A stretch of 64,000 nucleotides of DNA from Monoplex corrugatus (GCA_030674185.1 JAPXFY010000022.1:47780052-47844051), one strand, 5' to 3'; counted from the stretch's first letter, positions 50,357-62,124 are shown. Numbers and translations are program-made. The notes: generated by a model from the sequence alone, not told the origin.

Positions 50357-51225
50357 CGACGACGACGACGAACAACGATGATGATGATGATGATGACAGT
50401 AATAACAATAGTAATAATAATAATAGTGTTGTTATTATTATCATTACACACACACACACACACACACCGAATGCACGCACAGCTGCTCACGCATACCCTT
50501 ACGCCCACACAGATGCACATGCACGCACACACATGTGCCTGCGCGCTTGCATACACACACAACACACACACAACACACATACACACAACAAACAGACAAA
50601 CAAACAAACAAACATATGAACAACGCAACGCATACTGAAAGAATCTGTCAGCAGAATAGGAAGACTAAGGAAGTGGACACTAAAAGAAGAAAACAGTTGC
50701 TGGAAAAGAAACATTTTGAGATTAGATTTAAATGAAGTTAGGGACTGACTTATCGAACAATGAAAGGCAATGAATTCCATACTTTAACAGCAGAAAGATA
50801 TAACAAATATATGAATTATTGAATTAATTTATGGCTTGCCCGTGTATGCCTTTATTCATCTTTTCATGTTTTGTGGGTGGTAATTATGTTTCATGAAATG
50901 TGTGTATCTTTTTACGTATGTTTAATTTCGTTTAGCAGGTATGTGATAAGTCAAACTTTTATGCTTTGCTTTTACTGTTAGCTATATGGTTCTACTTACA
51001 TTTTTTTTTTTTGAAAACGTTCGTTAAAAAAAAAGCAAAAGAAAAAGCAAGAAATAAAGAAAGGTCTGTTTCAGAATGTAGCTTCAAAAGTTCAGTTTAT
51101 AGCCAAACTAATCTGGTGGATTCTTGGAGGACAAGATCCGGTATATAAACGTTTCCTTGAAATCTTTTTTTTTTTTTTTTTTTTTTTTACAAAATATAAG
51201 CATAAAACGAAGGGATGTAACTCAC
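49215..51225. repeat. Intron 1 with CT, GAT/GAC and CA tracts
   Basis: Contains (CT)n at 49843-49918, (GAT)n changing to (GAC)n and back at 50278-50395, CA tracts at 50449-50600, and poly-T at 51165-51190. The remainder is unremarkable intron sequence. Confidence 0.8.
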
Positions 51226-51259
51226 CAGTCACTGCCACTCCAAGAGCGTAGTAGCCCAT
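51226..51259 (-). CDS. Exon 1: start codon and signal peptide start
   Basis: A 34-nt coding exon reading MGYYALGVAVT plus one base, ending at donor gtgagtta in phase 1. The ATG has a strong Kozak context (accgccATGG). Joined to exon 2 it forms a typical signal peptide: a short polar start, a hydrophobic core of about 13 residues, and Ala-Leu-Ala before the cleavage point after residue 20. The match of phase, hydrophobicity and cleavage motif is what supports so short an exon. No other start upstream of exon 2 gave a comparable result. Confidence 0.75.
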
Positions 51260-51411
51260 GGCGGTAGAAGACCTAATTCGGAAATATTGGTTTCCTCACT
51301 TAGGATCTTATCAGCGAGTTTGTCGGTCTGTCTGTTTGCTTGCCTCAGGAGACAGATTATCGCTCTGTACCCGTGGAGGCCGCTGTCTCCAAGCCATAGC
51401 CACCCAGGGTG

Positions 51412-51418
51412 TTTTATA
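51412..51418 (-). promoter_or_regulatory. TATA box of the EGF gene
   Basis: TATAAAA on the minus strand, within gcgcttataaaacaccc, 153 bp upstream of the start codon. Transcription would be expected to start 25-30 bp downstream, near 51385, leaving a 5' UTR of about 125 nt in exon 1. No other promoter elements identified. Confidence 0.55.
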
Positions 51419-51870
51419 AGCGCCTTGAGGTAAGATGTCGCTGTCATTGACGCTGATGACCTGTCGATCAAATCTGTCAAAGTCTTGTATGACGGGTGTC
51501 GACTTCAACGTGGATGTTAGGTTGTGCGTGCATATGTTTGCACGAAGGAGTGGCAGATGAAGAACAGGAGTGGGGGAGAAGGGGAGGTGGTGGAAAGGGA
51601 GAAAGATGGTTATGTGGGGACGGGGCACAAAAGTGTATTTGTTTTAAACATTTGTATGGCCTTCTCGCTAAAAATAAAGTTGGAGAAAAAAAAAAAACCC
51701 AACAACAACAAGCATTTGTATACAAGGTCACCCATAATGATGTGTAATAATTCACGCGCACACACACACAGAAACACATACACACGCGCGCGTGTGCGCA
51801 CAAACACACACACAATACATATACACACAAACACACACACACTCGCGCGCACCACACACACACACACACA

Positions 51871-51916
<46 letters not shown>

Positions 51917-52059
51917 ACACAAGCACATATACACAAAATTTGACATAAACGTGTGCATGAAATGAGCAAAGAGACAGACAGACAGAGAAAGAGGGGTACG
52001 GGAAGGGGGAGAGTTTGAGTTGTTCAAGGGGGATTTATCACACGTGGACAGTTCTACGT
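51419..52059. other. Upstream region with CA tract
   Basis: 5' flank of the EGF gene. Holds a CA tract with cgcg and accaca interruptions at 51757-51935 and a GACA/GAGA run at 51967-51995. No gene seen. Confidence 0.7.
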
Positions 52060-52345
52060 GTTCTCCATCCAAATCTCCCAGTAATTGCCCTTTTGACACC
52101 TGCGCAAATCCGTACGTGCTGGTAAGGTCTTCAAATGGGGGGTAGTGAGGGTGGATGGGGAGAAGCAGAGGAGAACAAAGACCCACTGCAACATTTAGCT
52201 GACATCACCAGACTGTTCAGAACTTTAAGATAGACAACGGACAGGCCACTTTTTGAAGTTGCGGGCCAGGGGTTGAACTCGAGACTTCGGATCTTGAGGC
52301 GGGAGAGAAAGACCCAGGACACAAGACTCAAAGAATTTTAATGAC
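52060..52345 (-). repeat. Dispersed SINE-like repeat, copy 1
   Basis: Shares with 58945-59200 the ordered blocks ctccatcca, gctggtaaggtctt, caccaga, acaggccacttttt and agatcttgag or ggatcttgag. The minus strand contains gagttcaacccc, resembling a pol III B box, so a tRNA-derived SINE is possible. No terminal repeats seen. Confidence 0.5.
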
Positions 52346-52674
52346 TTAGGCCAACGGCCCCTTTCACGGCGTATGGAAGGGGGATTGATGGGACTGGGAG
52401 AGAGACAGACAGACAGACAGAGAGAGAGAGAAAAGAGAAAAGAGCAGAGACACAGAGAGACAGACAGCAGGCAGAGAGACAGAGACAGACAGTGAAATAG
52501 GCACACACAGAGACAGAAAGAGAGAGACAGACAACCAGAGAGGGGGAGAGAGACAGTGAGATAGGCACACAGAGAGACAAAAAGACAGAGAAAGAGAGAC
52601 AGACAGACAGGTGAGTGAAAGACACAGAGAAAAAGAAACATGCCAACACAACACCACCCACCACACACACACAC

Positions 52675-52736
<62 letters not shown>

Positions 52737-53051
52737 ACAACACACACACACAGAGTAGCAACAGCAGCAGCACCAGCAGCACTGACAGACAGACAGATAG
52801 ATACATAGAAGAAGGAGTGTGTGTATTGTACGAGGTGGCCCTGCATTGTCCTTGGAGTATGCTGAACGGGTGTGGAGTCTGCTGAAGGCTGTTTGAAGTT
52901 TTGAAGTATGAGTGTTTACCTGTCACCCACCAGTGTTTGTCTTTCAAACCTTTCTCCCTCTTCTTCCCACCTCATATCTCCCATCACTCTGTATTCAATT
53001 TAAAACACACACGCATACAAACACACAGATGAAAAGATACACACACACATA

Positions 53052-53089
<38 letters not shown>

Positions 53090-53093
53090 ACAC

Positions 53094-53166
<73 letters not shown>

Positions 53167-53300
53167 ACACTTGTGTGTGTGTGTGTATTTTGTGATGAAA
53201 TCGAAAACGAACATAATGCTCCTGCTGTCATGCAACTTGGATAGCCACTTTAAAAAGATATACCAAACATTACGAAAATGGACGTGAAATGTGCATACTG
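52346..53300. repeat. GACA/GAGA and CA tracts
   Basis: (GACAGA/GAGA)n at 52395-52625, (CA)n at 52663-52752, and a CA tract at 53038-53170 that flips to TG at 53171-53186, giving a perfect inverted dinucleotide junction. Cys/Val- and Ser/Leu-rich frames here are artefacts. Confidence 0.9.
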
Positions 53301-53438
53301 TTGGTTTTTCCACCCATCCCCCGTTATTAAATGATATCCAAAATAAGTGCGACTGCCCGCGTCCAAGCAAACAGGAACCAGAAGAACAAGTAAACCAAAA
53401 AGAACGCGTGTTCAATACAATAAGACAAGACAAGACAG

Positions 53439-53474
53439 GCGCAAATTTTCGGCCAACCGGCCTTTGTCAAGCGC
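53439..53474 (-). other. Nested-stem motif (possible retroelement ribozyme relic)
   Basis: The minus strand reads gcgcttgacaaaggccgg then ttggccgaaaatttgcgc. An outer GCGC/GCGC stem and an inner GGCC-GGTT-GGCC hairpin enclose ttgacaaa and gaaaattt. The layout resembles the hammerhead core of Penelope-like elements, but the CUGANGA box does not match. It is followed by a gacaa pentamer run. Confidence 0.3.
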
Positions 53475-53558
53475 GAATGCACGATCACAAACAGACACCA
53501 AACAACGGATAATAACAAAAAGACTAAAACTTCCCTGCCGCCTCGTCCAGTGGATAAA

Positions 53559-53686
<128 letters not shown>

Positions 53687-53801
53687 GGGGAGGGGTGTTT
53701 TTGCTTTTTTTTTCCCAAAAAAATCTTTCGAAAGACTGATCATTTTGGATTTGAATTCATTGCTTTTGTTTCTTTTGTTTTGTTTTCATTTTTACTGTGC
53801 T

Positions 53802-56800
53802 CTCTGTTGTGTGGTGTGATATGGTGTGGTGTGGTGTGGTGTGATGTGGAGGTGTGTGGTGTGGAGGTGTGTGGTGTGGTGTGGAAGTGTGTGCTGTGGT
53901 GTAGTGTGACGTGGTGTGGTGTAGTGTGACGTGGTGTGGTGTAGTGCGGTGTGGTATGGTGTAATGTGGTAAAGAATGGTGTGGTGTGGTGTGTGTGTGT
54001 GTGGTGTGATGTGGTGTGATGTGGAGGTGTGTTGGTGTGGTGTGGTGTGACGTTGTGTGGTGTAGTGCGGTGTGGTATGGTGTACATGTAGTAAAGAATG
54101 GTGTGGTGTGGTGTGGTGTGTGTGGTGTGTGTGTGTGATGTGGAGTGTGTGTGGTGTGGTGTGGTGTGGCGTAGTGCGGTGTGGTGTGACGTTGTGTGGT
54201 GTAGTGCGGTGTGGTATGGTGTACATGTAGTAAAGAATGATCTGGTGTGATGTGGTGTGTGTGGTTTGGTGTGGTATGGTGTGGTTGTGGTGTGGTGTGC
54301 TGTGGTATGGTGTACATGTAGTATAGAATGGTATGGTCTCATGTGGTTTTGTATGGTATGGTGTAGAGTGTGGTGTGGTGTGGTGAGGTGTGGTGTGGTG
54401 TGGTGTGGTGTGATGTGGTGTGGTGTGGTGTGGGAGTGGTATGGTGTGGTGTGATATGGTGTGGTGAAATGTGGTGTAGTGTGGAGTGGTGTGGTGTAGT
54501 GTGGTGGGTGGGATGTGATATGGTGTAGTGTGGTGTGGTATGGTGTAGTATGGAATGTTGTGATGTGGTGTGGGGTGGTATGGTTTTGCATGGTGTGTGT
54601 GGAGTGGGGTGATATGGTGTGGTGCTGTATAGTATGGTATTGTGTGGTATGGTGTGGTGTGGTATGGTGTAGTGTGGTGTGGTGTGGTGTGGTGCATGTA
54701 GTGTGGTGCGGTATGGTATGGTATGATGTGGTATGGTGTTGTATGGAACAGTGTGGTGTGGTGTGGTATGGTGTGGTTGGTATGGTATGGTATGGTATGG
54801 TATGGTATGGTATGGTATGGTATGGTATGGTATGGTATGGTATGGTATGGTATGGTATGGTATGGTATGGTATGGCATGGTATGGCATGGTGTGGTATGA
54901 TGTGGCGTGACGTGGCGTGGTATGCTATGCTATGCTATGCTATGCTATGGTACAGTGTTTTATGTCGCACTATGGTGTGGTGTTATAAGGAATGATATGG
55001 TTTAGTATGATATAGCATTGTGTTGGGTGGTGTTGTGATTACTGTGATATGGTACGATGTGATATAATGTATTAAGGTGTGACGTATTGTGGTGTGGTGT
55101 GATATAGTGTGCTGTGACATATGGTGTGGTGTGGTATGAGTTTTGGTGTGGTGTGGTGTGGTATGGTGTGGTGTGGTGTGGTGTGGTGTGGTATGGTATG
55201 GCGTGACGTTTTATGGTTTGATAAACCATGATGAGTGTAGTGTAGTGTAGTGTAGTGTAGTGTAGTGTAGTGTAGGTAGTGTAGTGTGGGTGTGGTGTGG
55301 TGGTGTGGTGTAGTGTAGTGTAGTGTAGTGGTATAGTGTAGTGTAGTGTGGTGTGGTGTGGTGTAGTGTAGTGTAGTGTAGTGTGCGGTGCGGTGCGGTG
55401 CGTGTAGTGTAGTGTAGTGTAGTGTAGTGTAGTGTGGTGTAGTGTGGTGTGGTGTGGTGTGGTGTGTGTGATGTAGTGTAGTGTAGTGTAGTGTAGTGTA
55501 GTGTAGTGTAGTGTAGTGTAGTGTAGTGTGTAGTGTAGTGTGGTGTGGTGTGGTGTGGTGTGGTATGATGTAATGTAGTGTAGTGTAGTTTAGTGTAGCG
55601 TAGTGTAGTGTAGTGTAGCGTAGCGTAGTGCAGTGTAGTGTAGTGTAGTGTAGTGTGGTGTGGTGTGGTGTGGTGTAATGGAGTTAGTGTAGTGTAGTGT
55701 AGTGTACTGTAGTGTAGTGTAATGTAGTGTAGTGGAGTGGAGTGGAGTGTAGTGTAGTGCAGTGCAGTGCAGCGTAGCGTAGCGTAGTGTAGTGTAGTGT
55801 AGTGCAGTGCAGCGTAGCGTAGCGTAGTGTAGTGTAGTGTAGTGGAGTGCAGTGCAGTGCAGTGCAGTGCAGCGTAGTGTAGTGTAGTGTAGCGTAGGTA
55901 GTGTAGTGTAGCGTAGAGTAGCGTAGCCTAGCGTAGTGTAGTGTTAGTGTAGTGCAGTGTAGTGTAGTGTGGCGTAGCATAGTGTAGTGTTGTGTTGTGC
56001 AGTGCAGTGCATGTAGTGTAGTGTAGTGTAGTGTAGTACTTATAGTTTGGTATGACGTAGGGTAGTGTAAGATAGTGTAGTGTAGATGAGTACAGTAGAG
56101 TGGAGTGGAGTATAGTGTAATATCGTGTCGTGCGGTATTGTGTCGTGTCGTGTCGTGTCGTATCGTGTAGTGTCGTATAGTGTAGTGTAGTGTCGTCTCG
56201 TGCCGTATTGTGTCGTGTCGTGTAGTGTAGTTTACTGTAGTGTAGTGTGGTTTAATGCAGTGCAGTGCAGTGCAGTGTAGCGTAATGTAGTGTAGTGTAG
56301 TGTATTCTAGTGTAGTGTAGTGTAGTGTAGTGTGGTGTGGTGGTGTGGTGTGGTGTGGTGTGGTGTGGTGCGGTGCGGTGCTGTGCGGTGTGGTGTAGTG
56401 TATTGTAGTGTAGTGTAGTGTGGTGTGGTGTGGTGTGGTTTGGTATGGTATGGTGTGGTGTGGTGTGGTGTGGTGTAGTGTGGTGTAGGGTAGTGTAGTG
56501 TAGTGTAGTGTAGTGTAGTGTAGTGTAGTGTAGTAGTGTAGTGTAGTGTAGTGTAGGTAGTGTGATGTGGTGGGGTGTGGTGTGGTATGATGTAGTGTAG
56601 TGTAGTGTAGTTTAGTGTAGCGTAGTGTAGTGTAGTGTAGCGTAGTGCAGTGTAGTGTAGTGTAGTGTAGTGTGATGTGGTGTGGTGTGGTGTAATGGAG
56701 TGTAGTGTAGTGTAGTGTAGTGTAGTGTAGTGTACTGTAGTGTAGTGTAATGTAGTTGTGAGTGGAGTGGAGTGGAGTGGAGTGTAGTGTAGTGCAGTGC

Positions 56801-57637
56801 AGTGCTGCGTAGCGTAGCGTAGTGTAGTGGGTGGAGTGGAGTGGAGTGCAGTGCAGTGCAGTGCAGTGCGTGCAGTGCAGCGTAGTGTAGTGTAGTGTAG
56901 CGTAGCGTAGTGTAGTGTAGCGTGAGTAGCGTAGCCTAGCGTAGTGTAGTGTACTGTAGTGCAGTGTAGTGTAGTGTGGCGTAGCATAGTGTAGTGTTGT
57001 GTTGTGCAGTGTAGTGTAGTGTAGTGTAGTGTAGTGTTGTAGTGCTTATAGTTGGTTATGACGTAGAGTAGTGTAAGATAGTGTAGTGTAGATGAGTAAA
57101 GTAGAGTGGAGTGGAGTATAGTGTAATATCGTGTCGTGCGGTGTCGTGTCGTTCGTGTCGTGTCGTGTCGTGTCGTATCGTGTAGTGTCGTATAGTGTAG
57201 TGTAGTGTCGTCTCGTGCCGTATTGTGTCGTGTCGTGTAGTGTAGTTTACTGTAGTGTAGTGTGGTTTAATGCAGTGCAGTGCAGTGCAGTGTAGCGTAA
57301 TGTAGTGTAGTGTAGTGTATTGTAGTGTAGTGTAGTGTAGTGTAGTGTAGTGTGATGTGGTGTGGTGTGGTGTGTGTGGTGCGGTGCGGTGCGGTGCGGT
57401 GTAGTGTAGTGTAGTGTAGTGTAGTGTGTGTGGTGGTGGTGTGGTGTGGTGTGGTTGTGGTGCGTGCGGTGCGGTGAGGTGCGGTGCGGTGTGTAGTGGA
57501 GTGGAGTGGAGTGGAGTGGAGTGGAGTGAGTGAGTGGAGTGGAGTGGAGTGGAGTGGAGTGTGTGTAGTGTGTAGTGTAGTGTAGTGTATGTGTGTAGTG
57601 TAGTGTAGTGTAGTGTATGTAGTGTAGTGTCCAACAA
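53802..57637. repeat. Pentanucleotide satellite field (TGTGG/TATGG/TGTAG)
   Basis: About 3.8 kb of five-base repeats in zones: GTGTG-G and TGTGG with TATGG at 53802-54778, nearly pure TATGG at 54779-54890, ATGCT at 54920-54946, TGTGG at 55080-55200, and TGTAG with TGCAG, GTGGA, TCGTG and TAGCG variants at 55235-57637. A longer-range repeat of about 1.0 kb is superimposed (55560-56340 against 56580-57350). Frames of up to about 380 codons (Tyr-His-Thr rich) exist only because a pentamer without stops stays open. Confidence 0.95.
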
Positions 57638-58363
57638 CTGAACGTTTATTGTACATCGGCATTTAGATCTTTATACAAACAAGAGAAAGGGAAGAGAGGT
57701 TTTGTGTTGCTGGGCTTTGTATAACACAAGTCTTGGATATGGGTTTTCAATCAGTGACACAATTTTCGCAACAACAAACACAAAATATATCAACAATACA
57801 TAAATATATATTTAAGAAAACAACTCGAAGGCCAAAGTACTTGCTGTCAGTTTATTAAACATAACCATGAAAATAATGTAAAAGAATATAAAAGCACCAA
57901 CACGATACACATCGTCACTGAAGGAGAAGAAATCTTTACACCTCTTACCGACAGGACAGAAACACGTACAGAGAGAAATTTTGAAGGCGGGGGGGGGGGG
58001 GGGGGGGGAGGGGAGAGTGTACAGTTTTGGCGCCACAGTATTGCATAACCTGTGCATTGGTAGTGGTGGTGATGGTATTGGTAATGGTGATGGAATTGCT
58101 AGGGTGGGGGCTCGTAATTTGTATTAGCATCTTTTCTCTCGAATGATTGAGAAGATGTCAGTTTCTGACGACAGATTCATTAAAACTGGAACAAATAAGT
58201 GCTGTTGAAAATTCACAGATTATAAGAAATACTTGAGAGAATGACAAATGGGATGGGGAGGGGGGGGGATGGGCGGAGGAGTTAAAGAGAGAACGAGAGA
58301 GACGGAATGTGTGTGTGTGTGTGTGTGCATGCCAAAGAGAGACAGGTAGACTGACAGACAGAC

Positions 58364-58422
<59 letters not shown>

Positions 58423-58944
58423 TCTGTACATCTGTACTTTTCCTGGAAAGGAAAAGTGTGAAACAGAGTCAGACAAATTTGGGGGACAGCCAAGGAGACA
58501 GACACATAGGTACAAAAGGGACTGACAAGAGGCAAGACAAGCTTCAGTTTCGTTGTTAAAAGCATCTGACTGAATCAGAACATGTTTACCAAAAACCACA
58601 TTAAAAACAACAACGTCAACTGGTTGTAGGGTGACATGAACACAATACACACTTTGTTACCAACACCACAATAACACCAACGAAAGATATTATGACTCTT
58701 ATTACAACAACACCATAACAAAATCTTTTAATAATAAACGAGGAGTGATAATCAAACGCAAGCCCAACACGCAAGTTGAAAAATTACACCAAAAGTTAAA
58801 AAAAAATTTTTTAAAGATGGGGGAGTTGCAGGTTTTCCTTCTATTTTCACTTTGTTTTAAACCAGTGTAGGTTTCGGGAGTTTCTTCAAGAGCCTTGGAA
58901 GATCTCCCTGGACTGTGGAGATTGATTGGACCGGTATCTGATTT
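57638..58944. other. Spacer with G-run and GA tract
   Basis: Contains AATAAA on the minus strand at 57645-57650, a G run near 57989-58010, and (GA)n at 58368-58420. A donor-like cggtaaga on the minus strand near 57950 was considered but no matching acceptor or domain was found. No gene supported. Confidence 0.5.
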
Positions 58945-59200
58945 TATGCGCTCCATCCAGATCTGATAACAATCCTCTGGCAGACTCCCCGAGCCTCTGC
59001 AAAATCCTATGCGCTGGTAAGGTCTTGAAACAGGGAGGAGGGACTGAAGGGACCTATGAAACACTAAGCTGACTCCACCAGAATGCAGGGTTTGCTGGGT
59101 ATATGGGCATCGAACAGGCCACTTTTGTAACGTCGTGGGCTGGGATTGAACACGCGGTATCAGATCTTGAGTCCATCCCTTGTCAAAAGAACCAGCCAGC
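58945..59200 (-). repeat. Dispersed SINE-like repeat, copy 2
   Basis: Second copy of the repeat at 52060-52345, in the same orientation and about 70% similar by eye. The B-box-like position reads cgtgttcaatccc on the minus strand. Confidence 0.5.
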
Positions 59201-59798
59201 CGCGAAATCAGGATATGAAAATGATCACTCACATATCGCTTTAACGGTACGTGCTGAAAGTGCCTGTATGTCTTTTTCCTTTCTTTTGTTACAGACTGTT
59301 TTGACGTGCACCCTCTACACAGAAAGAATGAAACTTTAAACATGATGTGTGAAATTTGTCGCCAAGCCAGCACTGAAATTTGATCTTGCTATTTCTGTTT
59401 TCTTTTCCTTGTGTTTGTTTCTCTATAAATCAAGAATCCATCGATCACTTGACAGTGTTCGAGTTTTCGATGTTCATAAACCCATTCATGATCTGAGCGC
59501 ATTTCAAACTTCAGCATTGCAACATATTTTTTTGTCTCTGGTCATATATCTGACTAGCTAATCAATCAATTGATCGAAAGAAAAATCTACACACCAATTT
59601 CGTTGCCGTATATTATCACCCAAACTAAATAGTTGGTTATGGAGGAGTATTTTCCTTCTGGGAGATCATTTGTTCAATACTCAATCATTCAAGACAGACT
59701 AGTTTATCAGATTTTCTTTGCTGATTGATCAAAACAAAACTAATTTTAAAAAGAAGAGGTCGAAAACCAGAAAAGAAGAGTGCCGGAAATGACGTCAT

Positions 59799-59970
59799 CT
59801 AATTGGACAGGGAAGACAATCCATACTTGAGGAGCTGGCAAGAGACGATCGGTTTGGTGGCGAACTGGTTGAGAGTGGGGTTAGCCTCACATTTTTGTTG
59901 AACCAAGTCGAACACCATTCCCACTGGACAGCTGCGTTTAAAAGCAACCTTGTTGATGCAAACCCAGTAC
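59799..59970 (-). CDS. Gene 2, second CBM14 half exon
   Basis: Read on the minus strand after acceptor ctgttttgatag, it encodes YWVCINKVAFKRSC, PVGMVFDLVQQKC and TKPIVSC, the C-terminal half of a CBM14 chitin-binding domain. It enters in phase 2, fitting the exon at 61841. The frame can run to a TAG at 59799-59801 after LLKYGLSSLSN, which would make this a terminal exon. Alternatively a donor (AA|gtatgg at 59826) ends the coding part at 59827 in phase 2. The two readings cannot be separated from sequence alone. Confidence 0.8.
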
Positions 59971-60034
59971 CTATCAAAACAGCAGCAACAGAATAATGAT
60001 GTGATAATTTCAACACGAAAGAAAGAAAAAAGAG

Positions 60035-60069
<35 letters not shown>

Positions 60070-61840
60070 AGAATTAATGAAAGATAGAAAAAAGAGGGGA
60101 AAAGGAAGAGAGAAAGAAAGAAACAAGGAAAGAGAGAGAGAGTGAGAGAGAGAGAATAACAGAGAGAGAGAGAGAGAGTGAGAGAGAGAATGACACAGAG
60201 AGAGAGAAAGAGAGAGAGAGAGACACAGAAAGAAATAAAGAATGAATGAATGAATGAATGAATCAAGGAATTAAGGAATGAATGAATGAAAGAGAGAAAG
60301 AAAGAGGTAGAGAGAGAGAGAGAGAGAGAATAAATGAATGAATGAATGAAAGAAAAAGAGAAAGAAAGAACCAGTAAAAGAAAGAAAGAGAGAAAGAAAG
60401 AACGAACGAACGAACGAGAGAATTAAAGAATGAAAGAAAGAGAAAACGAAAGAAAAACAGAAAGAATGAGAGAAAGAAACAAAGAAAGAAAGAACGAGAG
60501 AAAGGAAGATATGTTTGGTAAGGTGTGATATAGTGTGTTATGAACGAGAGAAAGAAAGAAATGTTAGGTAAGGTGTGATATAGTGTGTTATCAACGAGAG
60601 AAAGAAATGTTAGGTAAGGTGTGATATAGTGTGTTATGAACGAGAGAAAGAAATAAATGTTAGGTAAGGTGTGATACAGTGTGTTATGAACGAGAGAAAG
60701 AAAGAAAGAAAAGAGAAAGAAAGAAATGTTAGGTAGGGTGTGATACAGTGTGTTAGGTAAGGTGTGATATAGTGTGTTATCAACGAGAGAAAGAAAGAAA
60801 TGTCAGGTAAGGTGTGATACAGTGTGTTAGGTAAGGTGTGATATAGTGTGTTATCAACGAGAGAAAGAAAGAAATGTCAGGTAAGGTGTGATACAGTGTG
60901 TTATGAACGAGAGAAAGAAAGAAATGTTAGGTAAGGTGTGATATAGTGTGTTATCAACGAGAGAAAGAAAAATGTTAGGCAAGATGTGATATAGTGTGTT
61001 ATCAACGAGAGAAAGAACTGTTAGGTAAGGTGTGATATAGTGTGTTATAAACGAGAGAAAGAAAGACATGTTAGGTAAGGTGTGATATAGTGTGTTATGA
61101 ACGAGAGAAAGAAAGAAATGTTAGGTAAGGTGATACAGTGTGTTAGGTAAGGTGTGATATAGTGTGTTATGAACGAGAGAAAGAAATGTTAGGTAAGGTG
61201 TGATATAGTGTGTTATGAACGAAAGAAAGAAAGAACTGTTAGGTAAGGTGTAATATAGTGTGTTATAAACGAGAGAAAGAAAGACATGTTAGGTAAGGTG
61301 TGATATAGTGTGTTATGAACGAGAGAAAGAAAGAAATGTTAGGTAAGGTGATACAGTGTGTTAGGTAAGGTGTGATATAGTGTGTTATGAACGAGAGAAA
61401 GAAATGTTAGGTAAGGTGTGATATAGTGTGTTATGAACGAGAGAAAGAAAGAACTGTTAGGTAAGGTGTAATATAGTGTGTTATGAACGAGAGAAAGAAA
61501 GAAATGTTAGGTAAGGTGTGATATAGTGTGTTATGAACGAGGGAAAGAAAGAAATGTTAGGTAAGGTGTAATATAGTGTTATGAACGAAAGAATGAAAGA
61601 AATGTTAGGTAAGGTGTGATATAGTGTGTTATGAACGAGAGAAAGAAAGAAATGTTAGGTAAGGTGTGATACAGTGTGTTATGAACGAGAGAAAGAAAGA
61701 AATGTTAGATAAGGTGTGATATAGTGTGTTATGAACGAGAGAAAGAAAGAACTGTTAGGTAAGGTGTGACATAGTGTGTTATCAACGAGAGAAAGAAAGA
61801 AATGTTAGATAAGGTGTGATATAGTGTGTTGTCTCCTTAC
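59971..61840. other. Gene 2 intron, filled by simple repeats
   Basis: The 1870-bp intron starts gtaagg (in gene sense, at 61840) and ends gatag at 59971. It consists of a GAAA/GAGA/GAAT low-complexity stretch at 60015-60495 and the 50-bp minisatellite listed separately. Confidence 0.8.
60500..61830. repeat. 50-bp minisatellite, about 27 copies
   Basis: The unit is gaacgagagaaagaaagaaat followed by gttaggtaaggtgtgata and tagtgtgttat. Copies vary in the number of gaaa units, and some contain a partial duplication (gttaggtaaggtgtgatacag twice). It lies wholly in the gene 2 intron and ends about 10 bp from its donor site. Confidence 0.95.
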
Positions 61841-61916
61841 GTGTTGCAGTCGTCCCAGTTCGGGTAGTTGTACTGCGGAGAGGTCACCAAGTGACAAGGT
61901 GGGTAGACGGCGCATC
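61841..61916 (-). CDS. Gene 2, first CBM14 half exon
   Basis: A 76-nt exon, phase 1 in and phase 2 out, acceptor ggtgcgcag and donor gtaaggag. It encodes CAVYPPCHLVTSPQ then YNYPNWDDCNT. Joined to the exon at 59970 it gives DDCNTYWVCIN, the central part of a CBM14 domain, with correct cysteine order. The acceptor has a weak pyrimidine tract behind a GAT repeat. The 5' exons of this gene are not found in the window. It is probably a neighbouring chitin-binding paralogue on the same strand as the EGF gene. Confidence 0.8.
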
Positions 61917-61924
61917 CTGCGCAC

Positions 61925-62110
61925 CAATAACCATCACCATTATCATCATCGTCATCAACATCGTCATCGTTGTCATCGTTTTGTTATTGTCGGTATTGTT
62001 AGTCGTTACCGTCGTCGCCATGGTCATTGTCGTCATCAGCTTCTTCTTCTTCTTCGTTGTCGTCGTCATCGTCGTCGTCGACGTCATTGTTATTCTTATC
62101 ATCAAAAACA
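61925..62110. repeat. (ATC/GTC)n tract
   Basis: Triplet repeat just 5' (gene sense) of the gene 2 exon, comparable to the tracts beside exon 3 and the B exons. Confidence 0.9.
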
Positions 62111-62124
62111 AACAAAAAAAGAAG

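Noticed and set aside
53439..53474. Definite hammerhead ribozyme
   Set aside because: The conserved CUGANGA segment is absent, so only a low-confidence structural motif is reported.
53740..57662. Long minus-strand open frames (up to about 380 codons, Tyr/His/Thr/Pro-rich)
   Set aside because: They exist only because pentanucleotide repeats remain open in all frames when the unit has no stop. There is no domain, signal or codon pattern beyond the repeat.
57930..57995. Donor-like cggtaaga with CTCFCPVG upstream as a gene 2 exon
   Set aside because: No acceptor and no continuing domain; the upstream side is a G/C homopolymer.
60500..61830. 50-bp repeat array as a CRISPR
   Set aside because: Contiguous minisatellite with variable gaaa number and no spacers; it lies in a eukaryotic intron.
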